Source: Halosimplex halophilum (GTDB taxonomy: Archaea; Halobacteriota; Halobacteria; Halobacteriales; Haloarculaceae). From it: a stretch of 64,000 nt of DNA. The stretch spans positions 1,178,001-1,242,000 of the forward strand of contig NZ_ML214297.1 of assembly GCF_004698125.1 (NCBI RefSeq), in the 5' to 3' direction. Below, piece by piece: positions 17,675 to 26,434 of the stretch. The notes beneath the pieces are model-generated. The model saw only the letters and a list, made by a program, of their open reading frames with translations, was not told the origin of the DNA and ran no database searches. A program made the translations under genes and the position numbers. The first letter of the stretch is position 1, and every line of letters starts with the position of its first letter.

Positions 17675-17947
17675 CTATTCCGCGCGACTCTCGGCCCGGA
17701 TCGACTGGCGACGAGCTCGCTTCTGTTTCCGCAGGGTGTCCATCAGTTCAGGATGCTCGTCGTAGTACTCGACGGCTGCCCGGACCTGAGCGGCGTCAAG
17801 CCCCAACTGCTCGGCGGCGTCCCCCTCCGACCAGTCCCCCCGCCGGACCGCCTCGCCGACCTGGAAAACGCCCACACGCGTCCCCTCGATGCGGGGCTTC
17901 CCGTGCAGTACGTCGGCCGTCTTCACGATCCGAACAGCAGTACTCAT
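17675..17947 (-). CDS. DUF433 antitoxin-like protein
   Basis: 90-residue DUF433 protein: an N-terminal strand region (VRIVKTADVLHGKPRIEGTR), the G-T-R-(V/I) turn of the family, then a small helix-turn-helix-like part (DWSEGDAAEQLGLDAAQVRAAVEYYDEH) ending in the characteristic E(L)xxYY-type motif. A basic C-terminal tail follows. It is the first gene of a pair with the DUF5615 PIN-like protein. A TATA box at leaderless distance and an inverted repeat at the transcription start suggest autoregulation. Antitoxin role is inferred from gene pairing. Confidence 0.85.
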   Translation of the reverse strand: MSTAVRIVKTADVLHGKPRIEGTRVGVFQVGEAVRRGDWSEGDAAEQLGLDAAQVRAAVEYYDEHPELMDTLRKQKRARRQSIRAESRAE

Positions 17948-17963
17948 GGTAGCTACTACTACC
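17948..17963. promoter_or_regulatory. Inverted repeat at the DUF433 start, candidate autoregulatory operator
   Basis: GGTAG-N6-CTACC, immediately before the DUF433 ATG and overlapping the expected transcription start. Its position suits autorepression by the antitoxin. Confidence 0.4.
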
Positions 17964-17973
17964 GGCCAACGCG

Positions 17974-17979
17974 AAATAA
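17974..17979 (-). promoter_or_regulatory. TATA box of the DUF433/DUF5615 pair
   Basis: TTATTT on the minus strand, 27-32 bases before the ATG. Confidence 0.5.
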
Positions 17980-18021
17980 GCGTTCGGACGATAGGCGTCG
18001 CAACTCGCACGCCTCCCAGAC

Positions 18022-19401
18022 TCAATCGTCACCGGCCGCTTCGTCACCGACCGTCTCGCCCCCGGACCGCTCCGCGGCCGCGTCGATGGGGTCGGAGTCC
18101 CAGTAGGGGTGGTCGTCGACCAGCCGGAAACACGCCGCCCGCTGGCCCGGCGCGTCGCCGTCGTAGTCGTCGGGCGCCTCCGCGCGGCAGGCCTCCCGGG
18201 CGTGCGGACACCGGGTGTGGAACCGGCAGCCCGCCGGCGGGTCCCGCGGCGAGGGCACGTCGCCTTTCAGCGGGTCGACCCGGCGGCCCTGCTCGCTGGT
18301 GTCGGCGCGGGGGACGCTCTCCAGCAGCGCCCGCGTGTAGGGGTGCTGGGGGTCCTCGAAGATGGCGTCGACCGGGCCCCGTTCGACGATCTCGCCGAGG
18401 TACATCACCGCGACGCGGTCGGAGATGTGCCGGACCACACTGAGGTCGTGGGCGATGAACAGGTAGGTCAGCCCCATCTCCGCCTGCAGGTCGTCGAGGA
18501 GGTTGAGGATCTGCGCCTGGACGCTCACGTCCAGCGCGCTCACGGGCTCGTCGAGCACGAGGAAGTCCGGTTCGAGCGCCAGCGCCCGGGCGATGCCGAG
18601 CCGCTGGCGCTGGCCGCCGGAGAACTCGTGGGGGTAGCGGTCGACCTGGTCGGCCGACAGCCCGACCCGCTCCAGCAGTTCCTTCGCCTGGTCGCGCCGT
18701 ATCTCGTCGATCGACCGGTCGACCCGCACTTCCACGACCACTTGGTCGTCGCCGCTCCCGCCGCCATTACCGCCATTACCACCATCTGACGCCGCCGATC
18801 CGCCGCCCCGGACCACCTCGGCGGCCAGGTCCTCGGCGACGGTCGCGGACAGCTCCCCGCCGCGGCGCCGGACCGTCACGTGGACGGTGGCGACGCCGTC
18901 GACGGCGTCGACCACGCGGTCGGCGTCGTCGGCCACGCGGACCTCGACCCGGTCGGCGTCGATGCCGTCGACGTTCACCTCGGCCTCGGTCCGCACGTCG
19001 GGGTCGGTCTCGGGCAGCCCGTGGATCACGAGCGGTTCGGTGACGATGGCCCCGGCGGTCTGGCGCGGGTCGAGGCTGGAAAAGGGGTCCTGGAACACCA
19101 CGCCCGCGCGGCGGCGGAACGCCGCCACGTCGTCGCGGTCGAACACCGACTCGCCGTCGAAGCGCACGTCCCCGGCGGTCGGGTCCTGCAGCGCGAGCAG
19201 CGTCTCGCCGGTCGTCGACTTGCCACAGCCCGACTCGCCGACCAGCCCGAGCGTCTCGCCCTCGGCGACCTCGAAGCTCACGCCGTCGACCGCCCTGACG
19301 CTCCGGCTCTCGGCGCCGAGCAACCGGTCCAGTAGCGAGTCGTCGTCCGCGAAGTGCTTCTTCAGCCCCTCGACTTCCACCAGCGGGCGGTCCTCACTCA
19401 C
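18022..19401 (-). CDS. dppF: Peptide-type ABC importer ATPase DppF/OppF with an inserted domain
   Basis: 459-residue ATPase of a dipeptide/oligopeptide importer. Walker [10 protein letters not shown] is at about 55-63, the Q-loop [10 protein letters not shown] near 103, signature SGGQRQR near 261, Walker B DFLVLDEP next, H-loop FIAHD, and the oligo_HPY tail with [10 protein letters not shown]. Between Q-loop and signature there is an insertion of roughly 100 residues (about 134-234): two beta-rich segments ([16 protein letters not shown] and [11 protein letters not shown]) and a Gly/Asn/Ser linker. Such ATPases are normally about 330 residues. GTG 19401 is taken as start; GTG 19410 is also possible. 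Last gene of the operon, overlapping dppD. Confidence 0.9.
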   Translation of the reverse strand: MSEDRPLVEVEGLKKHFADDDSLLDRLLGAESRSVRAVDGVSFEVAEGETLGLVGESGCGKSTTGETLLALQDPTAGDVRFDGESVFDRDDVAAFRRRAGVVFQDPFSSLDPRQTAGAIVTEPLVIHGLPETDPDVRTEAEVNVDGIDADRVEVRVADDADRVVDAVDGVATVHVTVRRRGGELSATVAEDLAAEVVRGGGSAASDGGNGGNGGGSGDDQVVVEVRVDRSIDEIRRDQAKELLERVGLSADQVDRYPHEFSGGQRQRLGIARALALEPDFLVLDEPVSALDVSVQAQILNLLDDLQAEMGLTYLFIAHDLSVVRHISDRVAVMYLGEIVERGPVDAIFEDPQHPYTRALLESVPRADTSEQGRRVDPLKGDVPSPRDPPAGCRFHTRCPHAREACRAEAPDDYDGDAPGQRAACFRLVDDHPYWDSDPIDAAAERSGGETVGDEAAGDD

Positions 19402-20626
19402 GGCGACCACCTCCGTTCGACCCGCCGTCGAGCTCCCCGCTCCCGTCGAAGAAGCCGTCGGGGAGCGCGGCGGCCTCGCTGTACTCGCGCTCGGCGAGGA
19501 CGCACCTGGCGCCGTGCTCGCCGCCGAGGTCGAACTCCGGCGGCTTCTCCAGGCAGTGCTCCATCGCCTTCGGGCAGCGGTCGGCGAAGTAACACCGGTC
19601 GTCCATCTCCTCGTCGCGCAGGCTCGGGACCGACCCCTCGATGGGTTGTAATCGCGCCGCCGGGTCCGCCAGATCGGGGATCGACCCGACGAGCCCCTCG
19701 GTGTAGGGGTGGACCGACTCCTCGAAGATGTCTTCGAGCGTCCCGCGCTCGACGATCTCGCCGGCGTACATGACGCAGACCCGGTCGCTCATCCGCGCGA
19801 TGACGCCCAGGTCGTGGGTGATGAGCAGGACGCTCATGTCCCGCTCGGCCTGGATCTCCCGGAGGAGTTCGAGGATCTGCGCCTGGATGGTCACGTCCAG
19901 CGCGGTCGTCGGCTCGTCGGCGACCAAGAGGTCGGGCTCGCCGGCCAGCGCCTGGGCGATCATCGCCCGCTGGAGCATCCCGCCGGAGAACTCGTGGGGG
20001 TACTGCTCGGCCCGCTCAGCGGGGTCGGGGATGCCGACCTGCTCCAGCAGTTCGACCGCCCGGTCGTGGCTCTCCGGGTCCGTGTAGTCGCGGCCGGGGA
20101 CGACCCCGTCCAGCAGGTACGACCCCAGGCCGTACCCCTGCGTGCGCGAGCGGGTCGAGCGGGGGCGGGCGCTCGCGCGGCGCTGGACCTCGACGGCCTC
20201 GGCGATCTGCTCGCCGACCGTCAGCGACGGGTTGAAACTGCTCATCGGGTCCTGGAAGATCATGCTGAACGACGGCCCCCGCAGCGACCGCCGCACCCGC
20301 TCGGGCAACTCCAGCAGGTCGACCATCTCCCCGTCGGCGGCGTCCGGGAACTCCTCGGCCAGCTCGGGGTCGCGGTAGCGGATCTCCCCCTCGGTCACCC
20401 GGCCCGGCGACTCGACGAGGTCGACCAGCGAGAGGGCCGTGACCGATTTCCCGGAGCCCGACTCGCCGACGATCCCCAGCACCTCCCCCTCGCGCACGTC
20501 GAAGTCGACCGACTCGACGGCGTTGACCTGCCCCCGCTCGGTGAAGAAGCGGGTCGACAGATCGCGGACCTGGAGGAGGTCGCGGGCGTCGCTGTCGACA
20601 TCGGTGTCAGTATCCGCGTCGCTCAT
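19394..20626 (-). CDS. dppD: Peptide-type ABC importer ATPase DppD/OppD
   Basis: 410-residue ATPase. Walker A GESGSGKS at about 54-61, Q-loop [10 protein letters not shown], signature SGGMLQR (the usual SGGMxQR of DppD), Walker B LLVADEP, H-loop LITHDLG, and the oligo_HPY region with [16 protein letters not shown], whose cysteines in relatives bind an iron-sulfur cluster. There is a short insert around residues 150-175 ([20 protein letters not shown]) between Q-loop and helical domain. It is the partner NBD of DppF; together they power the DppBC pore. Start ATG overlaps the dppC stop by one base. Confidence 0.93.
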   Translation of the reverse strand: MSDADTDTDVDSDARDLLQVRDLSTRFFTERGQVNAVESVDFDVREGEVLGIVGESGSGKSVTALSLVDLVESPGRVTEGEIRYRDPELAEEFPDAADGEMVDLLELPERVRRSLRGPSFSMIFQDPMSSFNPSLTVGEQIAEAVEVQRRASARPRSTRSRTQGYGLGSYLLDGVVPGRDYTDPESHDRAVELLEQVGIPDPAERAEQYPHEFSGGMLQRAMIAQALAGEPDLLVADEPTTALDVTIQAQILELLREIQAERDMSVLLITHDLGVIARMSDRVCVMYAGEIVERGTLEDIFEESVHPYTEGLVGSIPDLADPAARLQPIEGSVPSLRDEEMDDRCYFADRCPKAMEHCLEKPPEFDLGGEHGARCVLAEREYSEAAALPDGFFDGSGELDGGSNGGGRRE

Positions 20627-21756
20627 CAGACGCCACCCCCTTCACCCTCGATGCCGGGGTCCAGCGCGTCGCGGAACCAGTCGCCGATGAGGTTGATGCC
20701 GATGACCGTGAGGACGATGGCCAGCCCCGGCATCGCGGCGATCCACCACGCGGTCGTCTGGTACTCCCGGCCCTGGGAGATGTCGAAGCCCCACGAGAGG
20801 GTCGTCCCGGAGAACCCGAGGAAGGATAGGGCGCTCTCCAGCAGGATGATCGCCGCCACCTGGATCGTCGCCAGCACCAGAATGGGCGTGAGGCTGTTGG
20901 GCAGGACGTGCTTGCGGATGACGAACCGGTCGGAGGCGCCCAGCGACTCCGCGGCGGTGACGTACTCCTCCTCGCGGACGGACAGCGCCTCCCCGCGGGC
21001 GACGCGGGCGAACCACACCCAGTTGACCAGCCCGACCACGACGATAACGGTCCCGGGGAGCGTGAACGTCTCCGGCATCCCGGTCGGGTAGGTCAGCCCG
21101 CCGGGCAGCGATATCGCCCCGCGTATCACCGGTGCGATCCCGGTCACCACGAACGGGTCCGGGACCGCGACGCTCGCCTCGCCCCACAGCCCCACCAGCG
21201 CGATCGCCAGCACGAGCGACGGGAACGCGAGGCTCACGTCCGCGATCCGCATCAGCAGGTCGTCGACCCGGCCGCTGTAGTACCCCGAGACCAGCCCCGT
21301 CGGCACGCCCAGCAACATCGCAAGAGTCGTCCCCAGCAGGCCGACCAGCAGCGACGTGCGCGCCCCGTAGATCACCCGCGAGAGCATATCGCGGCCGAGC
21401 CCGTCGGTCCCCAGCGGGTGGGCGGTCGTCGCGTTTACCATGACGGTCTCGTTGGTGATCTGCAGGCTCCCGTTGACCATCTCCTGGCCGGTCTGTGTCT
21501 CGGTGCGGCTGAACCCCAGCGGCGGCTGTTGCTCGTTCTCGAGGTTCTGGTTCGTCGGGTTCCACGGCGCGACCAGCGGCGCGAACACCGCCAGCGCGAC
21601 CATCAGCGTGATCAGGGCGATCCCGAGTTTCGCCAGGAAGCTGCGGTCGAACTCCCGGCGGAGGTTGCGCCGCGTCCGCGGCGACACCGACGAGCGCAGC
21701 GCCGATGCGAGTCGGACGGGGTTCAGATACCGGAGCAGCGTGTCGAGTCGTCCCAT
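20626..21756 (-). CDS. dppC: Peptide-type ABC importer permease DppC
   Basis: 376-residue membrane permease. After a basic N-terminal region, TM1 lies at about 43-63 (LGIALITLMVALAVFAPLVA), then an extracellular loop enlarged to about 75 residues (including ENEQQPPLGFSRTETQTG and NATTAHPLGTDGLGRD), followed by five helices of the BPD_transp_1 domain. The EAA coupling loop is EYVTAAESLGASDRFVIRKHVLPN. Start and stop overlap its neighbours by one base each (ATGA-type), so the operon is tightly coupled. Confidence 0.93.
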   Translation of the reverse strand: MGRLDTLLRYLNPVRLASALRSSVSPRTRRNLRREFDRSFLAKLGIALITLMVALAVFAPLVAPWNPTNQNLENEQQPPLGFSRTETQTGQEMVNGSLQITNETVMVNATTAHPLGTDGLGRDMLSRVIYGARTSLLVGLLGTTLAMLLGVPTGLVSGYYSGRVDDLLMRIADVSLAFPSLVLAIALVGLWGEASVAVPDPFVVTGIAPVIRGAISLPGGLTYPTGMPETFTLPGTVIVVVGLVNWVWFARVARGEALSVREEEYVTAAESLGASDRFVIRKHVLPNSLTPILVLATIQVAAIILLESALSFLGFSGTTLSWGFDISQGREYQTTAWWIAAMPGLAIVLTVIGINLIGDWFRDALDPGIEGEGGGV

Positions 21757-22778
21757 CAGTCCATCACCTGTGGATCCAGCGTCGCGTACAGCGCGTCGAC
21801 GACGATGTTCACGACCACGAAACCGATGCCGATGACCACCAGACAGCCCTGGATGAGCGGCCAGTCGCGGTTGCCGATGGCGTCGATGACCAGCGTCCCC
21901 AGCCCCGGCCAGTCGAAGACCGCCTCGGTGATCACCGCGCCGCCGACGAGCGTCCCCATCTGGAGGCCGACGACCGTGATCACGGGGATGAGCGTGTTCC
22001 GCAGCGCGTGGCGGTACCGCACCAGCGTCTCGGGCAGCCCCTTCGCCCGCGCCGCGCGGACGTAGCCCTGGCCGAGCTGGTCGAGCATCCCCGAGCGGGT
22101 CAGCCGGGTGATCAGCGCCGTGAAGTACGTCCCCAGGGTGATCGCCGGCAGCGTGATGTACAGCAGCCACGACCGCAGGTCGGCCAGGAACCCGGACACG
22201 TCCAGCGGCGCGGCGTAGCCCTGCTGGGGCCCCGCGATCACCACCAGGTTCCCGAGGGCGTCGAGCAGCCCGACCGGGCGCGTGCTCGTCGGGAACACGT
22301 CGAACTGCACGGCGAAGACGATGACGAGCATCACGCCCAGCCAGAAGTTCGGCGTCGAGATGCCGACCAGCGAGAACAGCGTCGCGCCGTAGTCGGCCGG
22401 GCCGTGCCGGTGGGTCGCACTGACCACGCCCAGCGGGATCGAGAGCACGACCGCCACGAACGTCGCGGCCAGCGCCAGCTCCAGGGTGGCCGGCACCTTC
22501 GCCAGCACGCGCGGCCGGACAGGCGTCCGCGACCGGTAGGAGTAGCCCATGTCGCCGGTCAGCAGATCCGCGACGTAGTCGACGTACTGGACGTACAGCG
22601 GCCTGTTCAGCCCCAGGTTCTCGGCGATCCGGCGGCGGGTGGCCTGGCTGGCGTCCAGCGGCGCGATGAAGTCGACCGGGCTCCCCGGCGTCACGTACCG
22701 CAGCAGGAAGACGACGGTCACGACACCAAGCACGACCGCCAGCCCCTGCAGCGCCCGCCGCGCCAGGAACCGACCCAT
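21756..22778 (-). CDS. dppB: Peptide-type ABC importer permease DppB
   Basis: 340-residue membrane permease with six helices. The N-terminal TM1 and the extracellular loop with FIAPLDASQATRRRIAENLG and PLYVQYVDYVADLL are those of DppB/OppB. The EAA loop is QGYVRAARAKGLPETLVRYRHALRN. ATG 22778 (MGRFLARRALQGLAVVLG) is preferred to a GTG three codons earlier. It forms the pore with DppC. Follows the substrate-binding protein after a 52-base gap. Confidence 0.92.
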   Translation of the reverse strand: MGRFLARRALQGLAVVLGVVTVVFLLRYVTPGSPVDFIAPLDASQATRRRIAENLGLNRPLYVQYVDYVADLLTGDMGYSYRSRTPVRPRVLAKVPATLELALAATFVAVVLSIPLGVVSATHRHGPADYGATLFSLVGISTPNFWLGVMLVIVFAVQFDVFPTSTRPVGLLDALGNLVVIAGPQQGYAAPLDVSGFLADLRSWLLYITLPAITLGTYFTALITRLTRSGMLDQLGQGYVRAARAKGLPETLVRYRHALRNTLIPVITVVGLQMGTLVGGAVITEAVFDWPGLGTLVIDAIGNRDWPLIQGCLVVIGIGFVVVNIVVDALYATLDPQVMD

Positions 22779-22830
22779 CGACGCCACGCTACCGCCCCCG
22801 CTCCGGCGCGTGCGCCCGCGTCGGCGACAT

Positions 22831-24507
22831 CTAGCTGTCGGTCCCGGTCTCCCCGCCGCCCATGCTCTGGGCCTCGTTGATCAGCTCGTCGACCCGCTCG
22901 TTCTTGTAGGAGGTCAGCGCCCCGTCGGAGGTCAGCAGCGGGATGATCGTCTGACTCGCGTCGAAGGTGGCGTTGCCCCAGCCGATGAGGTAGAACGCCG
23001 GCCCCGTCGTGATGTCGCCGTCGAGCAACACGTCGGTCAGGTTCCCGAAGTCGCGCTGGTTGACCGACGCCGAGACGTTTTCCAGGTCGTCGATGTAGCC
23101 GACGACCGCCTGGGCGATCTCCAGGTCCTTCAGGTACCGGCCGTTCGGCGTGTGCAACTCGATCTCCGCGCCCGCGTAGCCGCTCTCCTCGACCAGCCGC
23201 TCGGCCTCCTCGGGGTCGTGCGGATAGGGGTCCAGCTCCGAGTTGTACCCGGTAAAGCCCTCCAGCGTCGGCTGTCCCGTCCCGTCGCCGAACCCGGAGA
23301 GGACGCTCTCGACGATGCTCTCCAGGTCGACGGCGTAGTTCATCGCCCGCCGGAACTCGACGGAGTCGAACGGTTCCCGGTCGTAGATCATCGCGTTGTA
23401 GATGATACGGGTGCTCGGGACCGCGCTGATCTCCGCGTTGTCGGCCTGGTCGACCTGGCTGATGTTCTGTGGCGGGACGTTGACGATCACGTCCGTCTCG
23501 CCGCTGACCAGCTGGTTGACCCGCGTGCTCGCCTCGCTCGCGGCCGTGATCACCAGCTCGTCGGCCGGCGCGCCGTCCTTCCAGTAGTCGCCGTACGCCT
23601 CGAAGGTGACCGACACGTCCTGCTCGTAGTCGGCCAGCTGGAACGGGCCCGTCCCGTTCATGTGCGTGTTGATGTACGCCTCGTCGTTGCTCTCGACCCA
23701 CGACTTGTTCATCACGTCGCAGTAGGTCGCGAACAGCGCGAACACGATGGGGTTGATCCCCTCGGACTCGACGATCACGGCGCTGTCGCCGTCCGCGGGT
23801 TCGGCCCCGGTCACGCCCGCGAGCTGGTCGGACTGGGGGCTGTCCAGCCCGCCGACCTCCGGGTCGACGATCCGGTTGATCGAGAAGGCCACGTCCTCCT
23901 TGGTCAGCGAGTCGCCGCTGTGGAACGAGACGCCCGACCGGAGCTCGAACCGCACGCGCCCGGCTTCGAGCCGCTCGTAGCCCGTCGCCAGCTCCTGGAT
24001 GACCTTCCCCTCGCGGTCGCGCGACAGCAGCCCCTCGTAGGCCTGCAACACGATGTTGTCCGTCGGCGTCTCGCGGTGGTCGTGGGGGTCCAGCCCCGAG
24101 TCCATGGCCGACTGGGTGATCTGTACCGTGTCGGTGTCGCCCGTCGGCTCGATGGCGTACCCGTCGATGCGCTCGTCGCGGCGGGCCTCCCAGTCCACGT
24201 CGGTCGACTTGCCGTAGACGGAGTACTGGCGGTTCAGGAAGATCCACGGCGCCTCCTCGTGGAGCAGGCGGTTGGCCCGTTCGAGGTAGCCGACCCGCGT
24301 CTCCGGCTCCGGGAGCGGCGTCCCCGTCTCGGTGCCGGTGTCGCCACCGTCACCGCCGTCGCCGCCGCCTCCGCCGCCGTCTCCACCATCGCCGCCGTCG
24401 CCCTCCGTCGGCGTCTCCTCGCCGCCCGAACAGCCCGCGACCGCGGCCGCTCCCGCGGCGGTCCCGGCCAGCTTCAGGAAATTCCGTCTGTCGATATCTC
24501 GTGCCAT
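22831..24507 (-). CDS. dppA: Peptide-type ABC importer substrate-binding lipoprotein, apparently circularly permuted
   Basis: 558-residue extracellular SBP_bac_5 protein. A Tat signal (RRNFLKLAGTAAGAAAVAGC, lipobox Cys 26) anchors it to the membrane. A Gly/Asp linker spans about 27-68. Residues 69-121 (RVGYLERANRLLHEEAPWIF...ARRDERIDGYAIEP) look exactly like the C-terminal end of this family (the EEAPWIFL and G/W-RPDERID segments). The ordinary N-terminal part starts only at about 125 (DTVQITQSAMDSGLDPHD) and the protein stops abruptly after SYKNERVDELINEAQS, where the moved segment would normally follow. The other substrate-binding protein of this window is not rearranged. ATG 24507 is preferred for a standard Tat signal. 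Confidence 0.92.
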   Translation of the reverse strand: MARDIDRRNFLKLAGTAAGAAAVAGCSGGEETPTEGDGGDGGDGGGGGGDGGDGGDTGTETGTPLPEPETRVGYLERANRLLHEEAPWIFLNRQYSVYGKSTDVDWEARRDERIDGYAIEPTGDTDTVQITQSAMDSGLDPHDHRETPTDNIVLQAYEGLLSRDREGKVIQELATGYERLEAGRVRFELRSGVSFHSGDSLTKEDVAFSINRIVDPEVGGLDSPQSDQLAGVTGAEPADGDSAVIVESEGINPIVFALFATYCDVMNKSWVESNDEAYINTHMNGTGPFQLADYEQDVSVTFEAYGDYWKDGAPADELVITAASEASTRVNQLVSGETDVIVNVPPQNISQVDQADNAEISAVPSTRIIYNAMIYDREPFDSVEFRRAMNYAVDLESIVESVLSGFGDGTGQPTLEGFTGYNSELDPYPHDPEEAERLVEESGYAGAEIELHTPNGRYLKDLEIAQAVVGYIDDLENVSASVNQRDFGNLTDVLLDGDITTGPAFYLIGWGNATFDASQTIIPLLTSDGALTSYKNERVDELINEAQSMGGGETGTDS

Positions 24508-24532
24508 GTTTCCTTCCGTGGCTTGGGACACA

Positions 24533-24540
24533 CTAATAAG
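24533..24540 (-). promoter_or_regulatory. TATA box of the first peptide-importer operon
   Basis: CTTATTAG on the minus strand, 26-33 bases before the dppA ATG; a purine-rich GGAAGG lies between. Confidence 0.5.
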
Positions 24541-24664
24541 CTGTGACGATATCGGGGTCCACGGACGTACACCCGAGCGGCGACCGCCCTCTGCCGTCGT
24601 GGGCCCCCGTTCCGCCGCGACCAGTGCCGTCGCTATCTTTCAACAGCGAGAGAATCCCGTCGTC

Positions 24665-24683
24665 GACGGCGCTTCGCGCCGTC
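24665..24683. repeat. Perfect hairpin 1 of a tandem pair
   Basis: An 8-base stem (GACGGCGC / GCGCCGTC) with a TTC loop. It lies 120 bases before the truncated tnpA, in what is probably the left-end region of the IS remnant; IS200/IS605 transposases recognise hairpins near the ends. Confidence 0.5.
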
Positions 24684-24688
24684 TGCCC

Positions 24689-24707
24689 GTGGCGTCTTCG
24701 ACGCCAC
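24689..24707. repeat. Perfect hairpin 2 of a tandem pair
   Basis: A second 8-base stem (GTGGCGTC / GACGCCAC) with the same TTC loop, five bases after the first. The two share loop and size but not stem sequence, which argues for a conserved structure more than a simple duplication. Confidence 0.5.
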
Positions 24708-24805
24708 GCTGTTCACGGCGGGCGTGAATCTCGTAAGCCCGGCGCGACAGTCCACGCGGGTCTGCCCGACTGAATACCCCACGGCACAATAGATGTTTAA
24801 ATTGG

Positions 24806-25130
24806 ATGTCATATGTCTGGTGGGGTCAAATAGAGTATCACCTGCAATCTGGATCGCACACGGTCTACGCGCTCCAATACCGCTTCGTGACCCTCACGAA
24901 GCACCGCGCCGGTATCCTCACCGATGAGCGGCTGGAGCGCGTGGCTGAAGTCGCTCACGGGATTGCAGAGGACTTCGAGGCCGACATCAAAAACGTGGAC
25001 GGCGGCACCGACCACGTTCACATCCTGTTCACGACCAAACCCACCACCGACCTCACGAAGTTCATCAACTCGCTCAAGGGTGTCACCTCGCGCCGGATTC
25101 GGCAGGAGTACCCCGAGGTGAAACAGACGC
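24806..25130 (+). pseudogene. tnpA: Truncated IS200/IS605 TnpA (Y1 HUH transposase)
   Basis: The frame encodes about 108 residues of a single-strand transposase, including IEYHLQSGSHTVYALQYRF, GILTDERLERVAEVAHGIA and the HUH motif HVHIL. It then stops matching the family after YPEVKQT: the part that should hold the catalytic tyrosine and last helix (about 40 residues) is missing. The open frame continues, but as antisense of the neighbouring oppF. No tnpB is present. It sits between two importer operons and appears immobile. Confidence 0.85.
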
Positions 25131-25138
25131 GCCGCTCC

Positions 25139-26434
25139 TCACCGCACTCCGTCGTGATCTGGGTGGTCGCCGTGGTGGCGGTGACAGCGGCTCTCGCGCG
25201 CGTCCGTCTCGACGAGCCCGGGGTCGGCGGTAGTACACACGCTCCCGAAGGCGTCGTCCAGACGGTCCAGCGCCGCTTCCGGTCCCCGGTCGCGGTAGGC
25301 CGCGAAGACGGCATCTATCGCGTCCGACGCCTCGGGGCCGGGATCGATCCCATCGAAAAGGTCTGCACGGAGTTCGTTCCCCCCCGTCCGTGAGCCGCGA
25401 CCGAGGAGTGACAGCACTCGTGCCCCGAGCGAGTCATGCTGGACGGTCCGCTCGCGGAGCACCGACCGGAGCGCCTGGACGGCTTCAGCGGTCTCCGGTC
25501 CGGTATCAACGCCCTCGTGTATCGCCACGGGACAGCGACTCGCGAACGGGCAACCCGCTGGGGGGTGGCGTGGATCGGGGGGCGACCCGCGGAGCGAAAC
25601 GGGATTCAGTTCCACGTCGGGGTCGGGTTCGGGGATCGCGGTCAAGAGCGACTCAGTGTACGGGTTTGCGGGGTCGTCCAGCACCGCGTCGACGGGCCCC
25701 CGCTCCATCACCTCCCCAAGGTATAGGACAACCACCCGATCGGCGATGTGTCTGACCACACCGAGGTCGTGGGTGATGAAAAGGTACGTCAGCCCCATCT
25801 CCGCCTGCAACTCGTCGAGCAACGAGAGGATCTGGGCCTGCACGGACACGTCGAGCGCGCTCACCGGCTCGTCGAGGACCAAGAAGTCCGGCTCCAGCGC
25901 CAGCGCGCGTGCGATGGCGACGCGCTGGCGCTGACCGCCCGAGAATTGGTGGGGGTAGCGGGCGTACCGGTCGGGGGACAGCCCCACCGCGTCGAGCAGG
26001 TCGAACACCCGTTCGCGGCGCTCGGGCGCCGTCTTCCAACCGTGGATGTCGAGCGGCTCTCTGATTATCTCGCCAACGGTCTGGCGGTCGTTCAGGCTCG
26101 ATTCGGGGTCCTGAAACACCATCTGACAACGCTGGCGGTATCGAGTGAGCGCCTCACCGCCCACCTGGGAGATGTCCCGGCCGTCGAACTCGATGGTCCC
26201 GTCGCTCGGCCGGTCGAGACGGGCGAGCGAGCGCCCGAGCGTCGTCTTCCCGGAACCGGATTCGCCGACGACCGCAAGGGTCTCACCGCGCTTGACCGAG
26301 AGGGAGACGCCGTCGACCGCCTTGACCGGCGGGTCCGAGAGGACACCACCCTCGTCGTAGTACTTGCGGACGTTCTCGGCTTCGAGCAGCGTTTCGCCGA
26401 CGACGGTGTCCGTCTCACCACGTAGCGCGCTCAT
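25139..26434 (-). CDS. oppF: Second peptide-type ABC importer ATPase OppF
   Basis: 431-residue ATPase. Walker [10 protein letters not shown] at about 56-64, Q-loop [10 protein letters not shown], signature SGGQRQR, Walker [10 protein letters not shown]-loop FITHDLG, then the oligo_HPY region with [12 protein letters not shown]-terminal extension of about 110 residues ends in [11 protein letters not shown]...[10 protein letters not shown], an extension I associate with haloarchaeal peptide ATPases. Its stop codon lies within about 10 bases of the end of the IS remnant, so the last residues may have been replaced by the insertion or deletion event. It overlaps oppD by 4 bases. Confidence 0.9.
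   Translation of the reverse strand: MSALRGETDTVVGETLLEAENVRKYYDEGGVLSDPPVKAVDGVSLSVKRGETLAVVGESGSGKTTLGRSLARLDRPSDGTIEFDGRDISQVGGEALTRYRQRCQMVFQDPESSLNDRQTVGEIIREPLDIHGWKTAPERRERVFDLLDAVGLSPDRYARYPHQFSGGQRQRVAIARALALEPDFLVLDEPVSALDVSVQAQILSLLDELQAEMGLTYLFITHDLGVVRHIADRVVVLYLGEVMERGPVDAVLDDPANPYTESLLTAIPEPDPDVELNPVSLRGSPPDPRHPPAGCPFASRCPVAIHEGVDTGPETAEAVQALRSVLRERTVQHDSLGARVLSLLGRGSRTGGNELRADLFDGIDPGPEASDAIDAVFAAYRDRGPEAALDRLDDAFGSVCTTADPGLVETDARESRCHRHHGDHPDHDGVR

Noticed and set aside
24340-24420. Short tandem GGNGAC-type repeats resembling a CRISPR or minisatellite
   Set aside because: They encode the Gly/Asp linker of the lipoprotein. No CRISPR spacers or cas genes are present in the window.
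25131-25393. Continuation of the tnpA frame as a longer transposase
   Set aside because: After YPEVKQT the frame reads antisense of oppF and has no catalytic tyrosine or family text.
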